Below, piece by piece: positions 31,330 through 41,539 of a DNA stretch of 64,000 bases (the first letter of the stretch is position 1; each line of letters starts with the position of its first letter). Made by a program: the position numbers and the translations under genes. This DNA comes from Cristatella mucedo (taxonomy: Eukaryota; Bryozoa; Phylactolaemata; Cristatellidae), in the NCBI GenBank assembly GCA_009760855.2, contig WPIO01000018.1, positions 745,001 through 809,000 on the forward strand. The letters run 5' to 3'. Below the pieces are notes generated by a model. That model searched no databases and had not been told where the DNA came from. It saw only the letters and a program-made list of their open reading frames with translations.

Positions 31330-31975
31330 TATTAAGGGAGCTAAGAGTGAGTGACATCACCTTGCAGTCGATGCGCTGTATGATGGGGACTCAGTGCAAG
31401 CTAGTGAACAATACTGTAATGCGGCAGCCACGACGCTCATGACAGACACACTTATCTGCAGAGTTTTGTACCAGCCGTAAGGGCCTGATTGCACAGGACC
31501 TTAGATCTGCGAGTAGTGAGTTACAGGTATCGAGATCGCACGTAAAAAACGCATGCACCAATTTGGATCCATTGCCCCTGTCTAAGAAGGCTCCAACGAT
31601 TGCAATATTGTACGGCGGAAAGTTGGCATACTTTATTGTGGAGCTGATGTGGTCTTCTCGCGAAAGGCCACTTAGGAACAGGACATCCAGATTCGGTGCA
31701 GGACTAGACGAGCTGTACTAGCCAAACAAATTTTGAGGGTTAGCTTTCTAAATTCCGGGAACACGGTGGTTTTCCCAGAAGTAGCAAGTTAATTTTATTG
31801 TCATTCAATTTAAATAAGCCTGTTGCCATCCGAGTGTGAATGTCAGCAATACATGCAGCAAGAGAGATAAGAGAATTTGGGGTGCTCAAAGGAAAGGAGG
31901 GATCAAAGCACAGGAATAGCTGCATGTCATCTGGATACAAATGAAAGCTTTGATTGTGCTTGATTCAGTTTCTGA
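31330..31975 (-). mobile_element. Old LINE copy, RT and post-RT part
   Basis: Minus-strand, diverged: C-terminal region at low coordinates (LHW-, NSA.RL-, RLD-equivalents), the DDHISS region, LNDNKINLLLLGK, then YPDDMQLFLCFDPS at about 31940-31900. Here the catalytic alanine of YADD is replaced by proline. It continues, after interrupting SINE and microsatellite sequence, at 32.56 kb. Confidence 0.75.
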
Positions 31976-32049
31976 CTGCTAAGGGTATGTTCAATTTCTG
32001 AATACAGGGAATTGTATTCATTCATATAATGGTAGTGAAGGCAATGTGC

Positions 32050-32130
32050 TCATCCAAGCCCAGTGGCATATGTGAACCGCCTTCATAGAGATCAAGTTCT
32101 CCTAGGGACCCTTACAGATGAATTAAATAT
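32050..32130 (+). mobile_element. SINE 3' part
   Basis: 'ggcatatgtgaaccgcc ... agatcaagttctcctaggga ... agatgaattaaatatata' matches the SINE tail region (gcatatgtgaagcgcc ... atataaatgaatt). The tRNA-like head is missing or too diverged. Its AT-rich end leads straight into the (TA)n/(TG)n tract. Confidence 0.6.
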
Positions 32131-32146
32131 ATATTATATATATGTT

Positions 32147-32185
<39 letters not shown>

Positions 32186-32251
32186 GTGTGTGCATGCGTG
32201 TGTGAGCGTGTATTCGCGTGTGCGTGTGCGCGTGTGCGCGGGCGCGCCGCG

Positions 32252-32318
<67 letters not shown>
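32131..32318. repeat. Compound (TA)n-(TG)n microsatellite
   Basis: (TA)n at about 32133-32182, mixed TG/CG to about 32255, then nearly pure (TG)n to 32318. It probably expanded from the SINE's AT-rich tail. Open frames of Tyr/Ile, Cys/Val or Thr/His here are artefacts. Confidence 0.95.
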
Positions 32319-32560
32319 CCAATACAAGTCATTCTGGAATAGCACGCCCTGGTTCCACTCACATGTCACTAGTGTGATGTTAAATGAACGCATCTTTAGA
32401 GTTCACAAAGCTTATTAAAGACACTAGATTTGCCCTAATTATTATTTTGACCTTATCGTCATTACGTTTCGGCCGTCCGAACGAGGCTAACAAGGGTCGA
32501 CGAATATTCAAAGCCGCGTTTCATTGGTGCAGAGATAAAAAAACCGAGATTTTGTATTGA
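32319..32560. other. Unassigned spacer
   Basis: No recognisable feature between the microsatellite and the next LINE part. Confidence 0.35.
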
Positions 32561-33000
32561 GGATTCCGTCGGTGACAGGGAGAGTAAAGGTAATAAAAAA
32601 AGGTGGTGAGACCAAACCGTGTGATGTTTCATACTTTAAGGGCTCTGTGGAAGACCATCTACCCTCTTACATGCCTCGCTGAATGATGTAGGATCCAAAC
32701 CAGTTAGGCACTGTGCAATTGATATCTACGCCTGTTGGGAGGCGCTACAGTAGGATCCGGTGGTCGATTGCGTGAAACGCTCGTGGAAGATCTAAGGGAA
32801 CCAGCAGACTGCCCGACCCTGACCAGCATTGTTCAGGTGGTCAATGCAAATCGATGCGTTTGAATTTCGAAGAGTGGTTGCCTCCAAATCCTGATTTAAA
32901 CTTGGCGTAAGGTCTGACGAACGTACCGTATTTGATCGTTTAGCTGTTCAACCACCAAGTGTCTGGAATGAGGTTGGGGAAAGGACACTGGACAAAAGTT
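32561..33000 (-). mobile_element. Old LINE RT palm fragment
   Basis: Minus-strand reading gives LVPLDLPRAFHAIDHRILL (equivalent to LLVLLDLSAAFDTIDHK) near 32820-32770, then a VPNWFGSYI equivalent of LQWFRSYL at about 32710, and a mutated PLKY.. block. Highly diverged and frameshifted. It may be the 5' continuation of the copy at 31330-31975, separated by the SINE/microsatellite insertion. Confidence 0.6.
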
Positions 33001-33415
33001 GATGAGGTTATCACGAAATTTGGTCGGCTTTTTTATGGGTTTCCTCTGCACAGCTGCTTGCAGAGGCGCCATGAATTTAAAGGAAAGAAGGAAAACGTTT
33101 ACGATAGTGTTTATTCAGACGGCAATAGGTCTACGCACCTAATAAGAACTGCTGGGATAGGGTCTAGAGGTCTAGAGGTCTTCTTAGTCAGGTAGACCAA
33201 TTTAATGATGAGTTGAATAGAGACAGGCATGAAGGAGGTGAGTGAGGCTAAGATCAAGACGATATGGGGGTAACAAACCTAAAGGGACAGCAGTGAAGGA
33301 ATATAATCCCTTAATCCTTTAATACTTTCTTAGACGTAAAGAACTAAAGAAAAGTGTCCGATATGTCACCATTCGGATCGCTGTGCTGAATGCTTTTTAC
33401 CAAGCCTTTAGAGTT
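33001..33415. other. Unassigned spacer
   Basis: A 78-codon frame at 32959-33195 plus has no motif. Nothing else was seen. Confidence 0.35.
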
Positions 33416-34110
33416 AATAATAATAATAATGCACTTGATAAAGCGCTCTCAGAGAACTGAATCTCTTTCTAGGCGCTTTACATTTGCTGCAAAGGGAAAC
33501 GCGATTGAATGGTGAGTAATATCATGCTTGATAAACAACATGAGTAACATGGTTAGGGGTGACATGCTCAGGGTCAGCATGCAAATTTGGTTAGTGGCAG
33601 CATGCACAGTGTCAGCACGCATAAGCACATCAAGGACGAATCACAGGGACCCACTAAATGCTGTCCTAAATAGCTGTGTTTTTAAGTTTCTTTTATATGT
33701 GGTCAGGTCAGGGGATGTTCTGACGCAGGTCGGGAGGGAGTTCCAGGCTTTGGGAGCATACGAGCTAAATGCACGGTCTCCAAAGGATTTAAGGTTTGTA
33801 CGAGGTATTGGTATACTGTTGGATTCCGAAAAGCAGGTGGTACGATGCTTGGCCTGGTGGGGGAGTAGATCTGAGAGATAGGCTGGAGCCAAAGAATGAA
33901 GTGACCTAATAGTGAGCGACAAAACCTTGAAATCGATCCGTTGCTTGACCGGTAGCCGGTGCAGGTCGATGAGAAGTGGCGTGATGTGGCATCTGCGACG
34001 CTCATGGCAGACAAGCCTGGCTGCAGAGTTTTGCACCAGCTGTAATCGCCTGATTGCAAATGCCGGTAGGCCAGCAAGCAGTGAGTTACAGAAGTCAAGA
34101 CTTGTGGGTT
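33416..34110 (-). mobile_element. LINE copy, 5'-truncated, fairly young
   Basis: (AAT)n at 33418-33430, stem-loop tail, complete 3' UTR, then the ORF2 C-terminal part open for 131 codons (33641-34036: a QNSAARLVCHERRRCHITP segment through AWNSLPTCVRTSPDLTT to TAFSGSL). Truncated at the SRLDF codons near 34110. Confidence 0.9.
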
Positions 34111-34187
34111 ATAAATCTGATGTTGCTCTATTTATGTATACAATGTGGACTTTGGTTAAGCTGAAAAATCTTTACACGACCTACAAT

Positions 34188-34250
34188 AACATATGTAAAG
34201 TTCCTAGAACTAGATTGTGTTCTCTTAGGGTACTATTTAGGGCTATATAG
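34188..34250 (+). mobile_element. SINE/LINE tail fragment
   Basis: 'gtaaagttcctagaactagattgtgttctcttagggtactat' is a mutated form of the shared stem-loop tail. No head or coding region. Confidence 0.5.
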
Positions 34251-35285
34251 GTATTCTCATCAACCTCGTTATTAAAATGCCTAGCTTTCGGTAGGTGCAA
34301 ATGAGCTGGTGAGTACTAGAGGCAAGGCATATTTGGTTGAGTAGACCGCCAAATCGGCGGATGTATGTGCAGTCGCCAGCGATTAGAAAAGAGGTCGGGT
34401 TTCTGCAACATCTAGCACTGCCCCACTAATGCATAAGACTCTCAGGGCTTTGGCCACTTTGCTGCATCAGGCAACTTGATGAAATACTGCCTTAAGCCTT
34501 CTAATCTGACTTCAGCGTTGACCAAAGTGGCACGCTAGGCAAATCAAGCTTATTTTAAAGTGACTGCAAGGAAATTTAATCTGCAATGTTGAAAATCTTT
34601 TTATATTTACTGTATTTTTACTTATTGATATTGCAGCTCTCTCATGCCATAAGCAGGAGACAAGAGCTGGTCGTCGTTTTATCACGAGCTGCAGACCAAG
34701 AAAAAATACGGCCGGTGCGATGAACTGCAGTAATGCCGGTATCAGGTTGGCAAGCCAGTTTAGAGGTTTGCCAGTTCTCGCGGCCTCCACAAAACTGCCG
34801 GAGCTTAATGTTCAGCTCACTTCTGGCCGGTGGCCCGTTCAGGGCGGCTCATTGCAGTGAAGTTGACGTTGGGCTCTGGATCCTTCAGAAGTGGGACGAC
34901 TTTGTAAACAAGAAGAACAAGAAGCCTCTTGCTGCACAGATGTGCATATACATATAATAAATGTCGCGGTATCGGTGCCCGCCAATAAGACTGTATAATT
35001 TCGCTGCTGGCCTATCAAAATATATCAGTGTATAAATGTCCTAGTGCCTTAGCAATCAAATCGTTAACAAATCAGCGAGTAAATGATTTTCTCGATTATC
35101 TTTGATTCTCAGCATCTTTTTATTCCTGTGTGTGCATCAGTGTTTTTTACCTGGCACCTTTGCCGAAAACTACGAGAATCAATTACCAAGAGTAAGTGAC
35201 ATAATAGGTGTTTAATGCTTTAGTCTATCGAAACATGATGCGCACTTTTTTCCATGATCGTCAAAGTACCATGCCATATTTATAT

Positions 35286-35286
<1 letters not shown>
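34251..35286. other. Unassigned sequence
   Basis: About 1 kb without a recognised family. Overlapping frames near 34512-34957 show no motif. Confidence 0.4.

Positions 35287-35338
<52 letters not shown>
35287..35338. repeat. (AT)n microsatellite
   Basis: About 50 bp of nearly pure AT dinucleotide, right beside the endonuclease relic. Confidence 0.95.
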
Positions 35339-35341
<3 letters not shown>

Positions 35342-35344
35342 GGC

Positions 35345-36140
35345 GTAGGTTACTTATTCAACTAAATTTTGAATATAAGAAATGAAAGGCTTTATGGGTA
35401 AGTTAAATCCGTGCAGGATGAGATGTGGTAAACGGATGAAGACAGGAGCAGAGAGGAAAGAATCACGGGAGAAAATGTAATCAATGGTGCGGTCTTTTAT
35501 ATGTGTAAGGGCTTGAACATGAGCAAGGAGGCAGTAAGACTCGGTAATGAAAGCAGGACAGAACACATCTGATCACGTGGTTTAGCAAAGTAGATATTTA
35601 AACCATCTGGAATGAGGAGAGGGCGATTCTTAGTGCAGAGAACCTAGCGAAAATTGGAAAGGTCAGAGTGGAGCCTGGAAGTGCTACCTGGTGGGCGATA
35701 AATTACCTCCATCATCGGAAACTCACCACCACTTGCTGGACGTGGAACAAGAGATTCAAATTCTTGCCTAGGCAAAACTATGGAAGGCGTGGAATTAGAT
35801 GACGTTGGAAGGGCGACAGCGGCTACGCTGCAGCCAGCTTTCAGCGATCTTGGAGAGTCGGCAAATTAAGGAAAAACCCTCTAGTGTAGGCATCTGCGAT
35901 GGCCGAGCAATTGGCCGACTTTAGCCAGCTCTCATTACTGGCGAAAATGCCATGAGCGTCGTCCAGTATAAAGCTGTCAGCTAAAGGTCGACTGCACAAA
36001 GAGCGGAAGTTCCAGAGGCAGAAGTAATAAGCAGTCACCGAGCTTTCCATCCGTCTGTTTATTGCGACTATGTTAGAGAAATTGGCAGCAGCTCTAACGA
36101 GTGAGCGTGGAGATTGGTTGGTCAAACTAGACATTCGAAT
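35345..36140 (-). pseudogene. LINE AP-endonuclease domain relic
   Basis: AP-type endonucleases of L2/CR1-like LINEs nick the target DNA. On the minus strand: LWNFRSLCSRPLADSFIL and DAHGIFASNESWLKSANC (about 36030-35930; the latter is the equivalent of the D.LALTETWL motif with E kept), a FFLNLP region to a stop, then in other frames a PMMEVIYRPPGST stretch (VIYRPP motif, about 35720), and 35354-35566 with HIKDRTIDYIFSRDSFLS, the C-terminal DYIF motif. Frameshifts and stops throughout. No RT was found next to it, so it is an orphan 5' piece, unusual for 5'-truncating elements. It may belong to a subfamily different from the dominant one. Confidence 0.68.
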
Positions 36141-36494
36141 AGGAGAATGCGCCCAATGAGGTTAGTGACAGCTGCACAAATGTTAGTTAGGCATCGGCAG
36201 CTTCATTCTGGTAACCCGATCTATTCAATTCGCGGTACGCAATTTGCGAAGCTTGTAATAAAGATGTATGTGGACATGCACTAGTTCTACATAAATGAGC
36301 TCGGCATTTAGCCTACTCGATCAGATGAGAACCCGAATGTACGTAGCCGGATGTGCGTAGCCGGATGTACAAGGATAAGGCCCACATGCGATGAAGACGC
36401 AGCCGAAGGTGGTAAGCAATTACACCTCCATGCACAAGTAACTTGTACGGTATTCTGGGAAAAAGACGCTCACAATTCAGGAACAGGTTTCAGC
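36141..36494. other. Unassigned; short 2x repeat near 36340
   Basis: 'cgtagccggatgt' occurs twice in tandem at about 36341-36370. Nothing else was seen. A similar pair, 'aaggtcggacac', occurs at 36753 and 36769, just beyond the hAT element. Confidence 0.4.
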
Positions 36495-36698
36495 TTTTAG
36501 CACAGCGATTCTCAACCTGCGAGTCGCGAACCCTTCTGGGGGGTCGAACGACCCTTTCACAGGGGTCGCCTAAGACCGTCGACAACACGCATTTCCGTAT
36601 TTTGCACACAACAACTCTATAGTTGGGAGTCGCCACAGCATGAGGACCTGCGTGAAAGGATCGCGCCATTAGGAGAGTTGAGAGCCACTGTTCTGGCA
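36495..36698. mobile_element. Non-autonomous hAT element (188 bp) with 8-bp TSD
   Basis: Element 36503-36690. It starts CAGCGATTCTCAACCTGCGA and ends ...GAGTTGAGAGCCACTG, good terminal inverted repeats of the hAT type. Flanks ttttagca (36495-36502) and ttctggca (36691-36698) match at 6 of 8. The interior has the 'gggtcgaacgaccctttcac' motif shared with the element at 51.45 kb. No coding capacity. The termini differ from those of the transposase-bearing hAT relics, so another autonomous partner is needed. Confidence 0.85.
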
Positions 36699-37142
36699 TG
36701 TGTCGCTTGATTTAACGATGTCTGCAACACGAGCATCTGAGGCAACAGGTCAAGGTCGGACACAGTAAGGTCGGACACCGTAGCGAAGAGGCGAAACTGA
36801 ATAGGTAGTGTCGAAAGGCGTTTGCTTAGGACTAGAATGCTGAGGCTTTAGTAGTGGGAAGTGGAGCTTTGAAGTGGAGCTATTATAGCTTAAGATAAGT
36901 TGTTATTTCTACATGGTCCGACTTGTGTACTCTAAACTTTGCAAACTTCTCTAGATGTTCAGGATGTGCCTCAATTATCGCGGCACTATCTCTTCATGAT
37001 CTCTGTAGTTCTAGAGATAGCTTTAAAAGGTTGTGTCACTGGGCTTTAGCGAAACAGAACCGGGAGCCTTCCTCATTGAAGGAATGCCTTGAAGAATAGT
37101 TAGACTAACCTACCATAAGTAGTAATTACACTTTCGAAGCTT
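36699..37142. other. Unassigned spacer
   Basis: No gene or element recognised apart from the 'aaggtcggacac' pair at about 36753-36780. Confidence 0.35.
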
Positions 37143-37283
37143 CACTCTGATCTGGCGTAGGGGTTAAGGTGCTCGTCTTTGACGACTGAGACCGTGAACT
37201 CGAGCAGTGTGGCACATGGGAAGCGACTGAATAGGATAAAGTAATCTTAGGGCGCTATACAAATGATTCATATAGATATAATA
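37143..37283 (+). mobile_element. Diverged tRNA-derived SINE
   Basis: Head 'tctggcgtaggggttaaggtgctcg' (A box), weak B box 'gtgaactcgag', then 'gaagcgactgaatagg ... ttagggcgctatacaaatga' as the tail. The order and spacing match the 56.55-kb reference copy, with many substitutions. No duplication identified. Confidence 0.7.
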
Positions 37284-37374
37284 CCGATTTTTACTACTTT
37301 CTTTGATGTTCTGGATGTTCCTTAATGATCCAGTAATGACTTTTGCCGTGGTCTTTGTAGCTCGCTGGCAATTC

Positions 37375-37720
37375 GCTTAAATCATGCAGCTGGTGAATTT
37401 TTGCACCCAACGAGCAACGAATCATTATTTAGTCTATCACTAACCTCTACTGGCTTCCCATCGAGCAGTGAGTCCACTTCAAGGTCATACCGTTCATATT
37501 TAGGTTCCTTTAATCTCTTGATATGTCAAACAAATATCGGAAAAACTTGCTAATCGGACTTACCACCTAAACACACTCCCGATGACTCGGTCGTTTGGCT
37601 GTGCCTGCAACGAATCTCGAATCCTTTATAGACCATGCATTCAAATGTAATGGTCCTTGAGCCTGGAGCTCTCACTCTGACTTAAAATGACTTTACTAAC
37701 TGGCCCTCAGCTTCGGTGCA
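37375..37720 (+). mobile_element. Strongly decayed LINE post-RT fragment
   Basis: Words corresponding to 'cacctctactggctcccagtcaag', 'ttcaaggt', 'ttaggtccctt', 'gcgaatcctttggagaccgtgcatt' and 'cctggaactc' follow in order on the plus strand but with indels everywhere. No tail. One of the oldest copies. Confidence 0.6.
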
Positions 37721-38095
37721 ACATTTCCCCGCTTGCAAACGAAGGAAAACTCGTCTTGAGCGTTCGCTAATTCTTTAATTGAACCAGAAATATTTTTTGA
37801 TAATACTACCAAACGAGCTCAGATTCATCGAAGTGCCATTTGCACGATTGCTTCTTCATTCAGGCAGCTTTTTGCAGCCAGAAAGCTTACAGGTGGAGTA
37901 TATCGTTGTGGAAGCAGCAAAGATAAAACAATAGGATCATAATAACGAGCAAAAAGCAAAGCAGCGAAGGAGATCTTTACCCGGATGCCTTACAGCTCGC
38001 TGCAAGAGAAAGCGATAACAAATAGTTAACGACAAGCAATAAATCGTGCTTAGTGAAGCATGCAAATGGTCACGAGAAGTCATTCACGACCTCTG
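37721..38095. other. Unassigned spacer
   Basis: No recognisable feature. Confidence 0.35.
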
Positions 38096-38226
38096 TTGAA
38101 TAGAAATTTCAATCCTTGCTGGTGAGTTCCAGTCCGGTTTTAGAGCCAATCGCTCCACAGAGGCAGCATTACTTCGGGTGTAAAACGACTTACTTAGGAA
38201 TGCAGATATAGGTAGAGTATCTCTGC

Positions 38227-38853
38227 TTGTTTTGCTCGATCTTTCGGCAGCTTTTGATACTATCGATCACCGATTCCGTCTTTCACGCTTCTCATCTCGC
38301 CTGGGCATCACTGGCACTGCACTGCCATGTTTCAGGGTATCACTGGCACTGCACTGCCATGTTTCAGGGCATCACTGGCACTGCACTGCCATGTTTCAGG
38401 GCATCACTGGCACTGCACTGCCATGTTTCAGGGCATCACTGGCACTGCACTGCCATGTTTCAGGGCATCACTGGCACTGCACTGCCATGTTTCAGGGCAT
38501 CACTGGCACTGCACTGCCATGTTTCAGGGCATCACTGGCACTGCACTGCCATGTTTCAGGGCATCACTGGCACTGCACTGCCATGTTTCAGGGCCTATCT
38601 CAGCGGGAGACTCCAAAGTATTGACGTGAATGAACAGATAGCATCCGAGGAACCTCTGAATTATGGGGTACCTCAGGGCTCTGTGCTAGGTCCGGTTCTT
38701 TTCACGGTTTATACTCTCCCTCTTGCTGATGTGATTGCCAAGCACAACCTAGGCTTTCACTTCTATCCAGATGACACTAAACTGCACCTTTGCTTTGATC
38801 CCTCCAGGCCCCCAGCAATTCGAATACTCTCAACTCCTTTGCTGCATGTATAG
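38227..38853 (+). pseudogene. LINE RT fragment carrying repeat-derived insert
   Basis: A 208-codon open frame. The first ~30 codons are out of the RT frame. The middle is ~96 residues encoded by the 32-bp repeats, a recurring SLALHCHVSGHHWHCTAMFQ-type pattern. The rest is true RT: AYLSGRLQSIDVNEQ, GVPQGSVLGPVLFTVYT and FHFYPDDTKLHLCFD. The palm's first aspartate (LLDLSAAF) is in another frame (38232 on). The eight extra units add 256 bp, which is not a multiple of three, so the array itself shifts the frame. Not functional. Confidence 0.85.
38306..38593 (+). repeat. 32-bp minisatellite, nine units
   Basis: Units start at 38306, 38338, 38370, 38402, 38434, 38466, 38498, 38530 and 38562. They are identical except for one base (the second unit starts with t instead of c). 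Each is the DNA for GITGTALQWF-equivalent codons of the LINE RT, which occurs once in every other copy. The near-perfect identity argues for recent expansion by slippage or unequal exchange. There are no spacers, so it is not CRISPR-like. Confidence 0.97.
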
Positions 38854-39745
38854 ATGACATCTTCATATTGATGGCAGCAAACTTTCTTAAATGGAACGAT
38901 GATAAAGCCAACTTACTAGTTATGGGCAAGCTAATTGTGGTTCAGAAATTGGTAAGTTTAGCACTCACAATCGGCTCTGCCAGCATATTTCCTGCTAAGT
39001 CGGTACGATATCTAGGTGTCCTGTTCCAAAGTGACCTTTCGTTAGACAACCACGTCAGCTTCTCACCAAGTCTGACAACTTTCAGCTATATTACGTTGCA
39101 AAAACCGGCCTTGCTAAGACAGGGATACCACATCAAAGTTGGTCCATGAATTTGTGACATCTCGTCTCGACTTCTGTAACTCACTGCTTGATGATCTAGC
39201 GACCTGTACAATCAGGCGCTTTCAGCTTGTGCATAACGCTGCAGCTAGTCTGTCGTAAGTGTCGCAGTTGCCACATCACACCACTTCTCGCCCCCCCTGC
39301 ACTGGCTCCCAGTCAAACAATGCACCGACTTCAAGCTTTTGTCACTCATTTTTAGGTCTCTTCCTTCCTTGGCTCCAGCCTACCTATCTGATCTACTCTC
39401 CCACGAGGCTAAACATAGTACCACTCGCTTTTCGGAACCTAAGCGTTTACCAATACCTCGTACAAACATCAAATCCTTTGTAAAACCGTGCCTTTTGTTC
39501 GTATGCTTCCAAAGCCAGGAACTCAATCCCGACTTGCGTCACGACAGCCACTAACCATATTGGCATGCTGATCGTGTGCATGTCACCCCGAACAACATTA
39601 TTCTTGTTGTTTACTGAGCTACCACAAACCATTCGTTCGTGTTGTTTTGCTGCAAATGTAAACTGCCTAGAAAGAGATCGAGTTTTCTGAGGGAGCTATA
39701 TCAATTGTATTAGCACTATTATTATTGCTGTTATTATTATTAGGA

Positions 39746-40310
39746 CCCTTGGCACGCAGCCTTTGTTGAATGGTGCACATGAGAGCACTCAAAGATGGCA
39801 GGAAAAAATAGATTCAGCTCGGATTCGCCTCTCGTGGCAGACTGGTTGGGGGAGGGAGGGGAGGTCAGACAATAAGCCAATTTTGGTCGTATGATCATCA
39901 GATGCTTTTACAGTTGAACTTTAGAGCTCCATGATTTTGTAGGCTTGCTTTACCTGCCTCTGGCTTTGCTTGTGACAGATACATTAGCTAGTGCGTAGAT
40001 GAAGCGTTACTGTGACTCCGGCGGCGGCGGTAGCAGTTCGTATGAAGTCTCACGGAGGCACAAGCGCGGACGTCAGCGAGAAAGAGGCTCTCCGTCTATT
40101 CACTCAGGCATGTATGTATAGGAGCATGTACGTATGTGTATGTAGGAGCAGGCTGACTCGTCGCAGATGGGGGTCAGCTGCCCGCTGCAGCTGACCCTAA
40201 ATCAAAGGCCGGCTGGCCGCCGAGCTAATTACAAATGCGTCAGCAGCAGGCGCACACAGCATCCCTTCCCTCTCCCCATAGAAAGGTCAGTAAATCACAA
40301 TCGCAATCGC
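39746..40310. other. Unassigned; may include the Gypsy 3' LTR
   Basis: Lies downstream (in minus-strand sense) of the Gypsy integrase, where a 3' non-coding region and LTR would be expected. I found no matching LTR copy on the other side of the element and so cannot confirm it. Confidence 0.3.
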
Positions 40311-40314
40311 ACAC

Positions 40315-41293
40315 TCAGTCCGAGAGCTTCGCTGGACTGAGCGCGTGCGGCGCTCGCTGCCCGAAGCTCGTGCAGCCGTCGGTTCCCGGCAGCGCTCTCG
40401 ACTTCCTCAGCGGTGGCCCCCGAGCCAGCATTCGAACGTCGGCATGTCGTTCGGGCTCTATCCGCTCCAGGGTTACGTGGAGGTTGGAGGACTCCAGTAG
40501 TCTTGGGACTAGCATTTTAACTTTATTCAAATGCACGACGTTTCGTTGGCCGGCATCGTATATACTTCACGACATGACAGGTCCTAGGAGCACTCTCTAG
40601 CCGCCGAGCCATCGCGGTGCGCGCTTGAGCCTCGGCGGGTCTCCCTGGACGATACGCGGGCGGTGGTGTTGGCGGTTGCCGCCGGAGCTGCGCTTCCTCT
40701 GCAATTTGAGCCAGGTTCGCATCTACGAGCTGCAGAATTCGGCGAGCTTTCGCCAAGCGACTAGCACTACGATGCAGGCGTAAAATTAACGTATTGTGAG
40801 CTCTCTTCAAGGTTATCGAGGCACTGCGGGGGGGGGGGGGGGGGCTCGCAGCCGAACATCAGCTCGAATGGGCTATATAACCCGTAGCTTGATGGTAAGC
40901 AGCATGGTAAGCAAACTAAAAGCAGCAGAAGATTACTCTCTAGCTGCCCGGCTGACTGTAGGCATGAGATCACCAGCATGACAAGCAGTGTTTGGTTGGC
41001 TCTCTCTAGCATGCCGCCACCTGAAAGATTGTAAGGCGTCGTCCGTGCCTTACGCATGTCAAAGCATTGCAGAACTTGGTTACGGCTTCAGCCTCAAAAT
41101 TGCTGACCTGTTCAAAGTGCAGAAAGCGAAACGAGTGAAGACGTTTAACAGGGCCGTCTGAACTGTCTCCATCGACGTGTCTCGCATAGGCACGGCCTCG
41201 AGCCACTTCGTGAAGCTGCAATACTAGTAGGTTCTTTATCACACGTCTCGGCTCATATTGACCAAGTAAGCGTGGTCCCGTAGTCGGTCGCAC
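40315..41293 (-). pseudogene. Ty3/Gypsy-like integrase relic (core end and C-terminus)
   Basis: Integrase joins retroelement cDNA to chromosomal DNA. On the minus strand, descending: SNFEAEAVTKFCNALTCVR (about 41125-41060), then in the next frame RKARTTPYNLSGGGMLERAN (41050-40990), the core segment that in Gypsy integrases holds the catalytic Glu, here in 'LERANQTL'. Next come YGLYSPFELMFGCEPPPPP (about 40880-40835, the typical SPFELMFGREP motif), a helical AKARRILQLV region, and VVHLNKVKML (about 40540-40510), like the end motif 'VVHVNRLK'. At least three frames are needed. A G16-like homopolymer at 40828-40843 sits in the coding part. The N-terminal zinc-binding part and the first catalytic Asp were not recovered. 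Confidence 0.75.
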
Positions 41294-41539
41294 ATCCGTT
41301 CTACCCCTTGGTCACCGCTTTCGTCGTGGTGTCGTCTGAGCAGTCCTTCTCGGCGGACTGATGGCGCGACCGAAGCGTATCTATATTCGACTCTTGGTCC
41401 AAGGCGAAAGTAGCGGTGAAGGACGCGGTTGACCAGTTTTAGCTAGCCCCACATTTTTCGGAACCGCCGTAATGGATGACGGTTCCAACTCGGTGCTCGA
41501 CTTGAACCGGTCTCCAGTGCTTCTACCACAGCCTTCACA

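Larger units (their letters stand above)
38100..39745 (+). mobile_element. LINE copy with minisatellite expanded inside its RT
   Basis: Begins at the EFQSGFRANRSTEA-equivalent codons (about 38125), then LLVLLDLSAAFDTIDH, the 32-bp tandem array (38306-38593), YLSGRLQSIDVNEQ, GVPQGSVLGPVLFTVYT, FYPDDTKLHL (catalytic Ala changed to Pro), LNDDKANLLVMGK-like, the post-RT region in changing frames, 3' UTR, stem-loop tail (about 39658-39700) and (ATT)n to 39745. Many stops downstream of 38853. Confidence 0.88.

Noticed and set aside
32063-32418. Cys/Val, Thr/His and Tyr/Ile repeat proteins
   Set aside because: Different frames of the (TA)n-(TG)n microsatellite.
38306-38593. CRISPR-like array of regular 32-bp repeats
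   Set aside because: Units are directly adjacent without spacers, derive from a LINE RT codon stretch, and the context is an animal genome.
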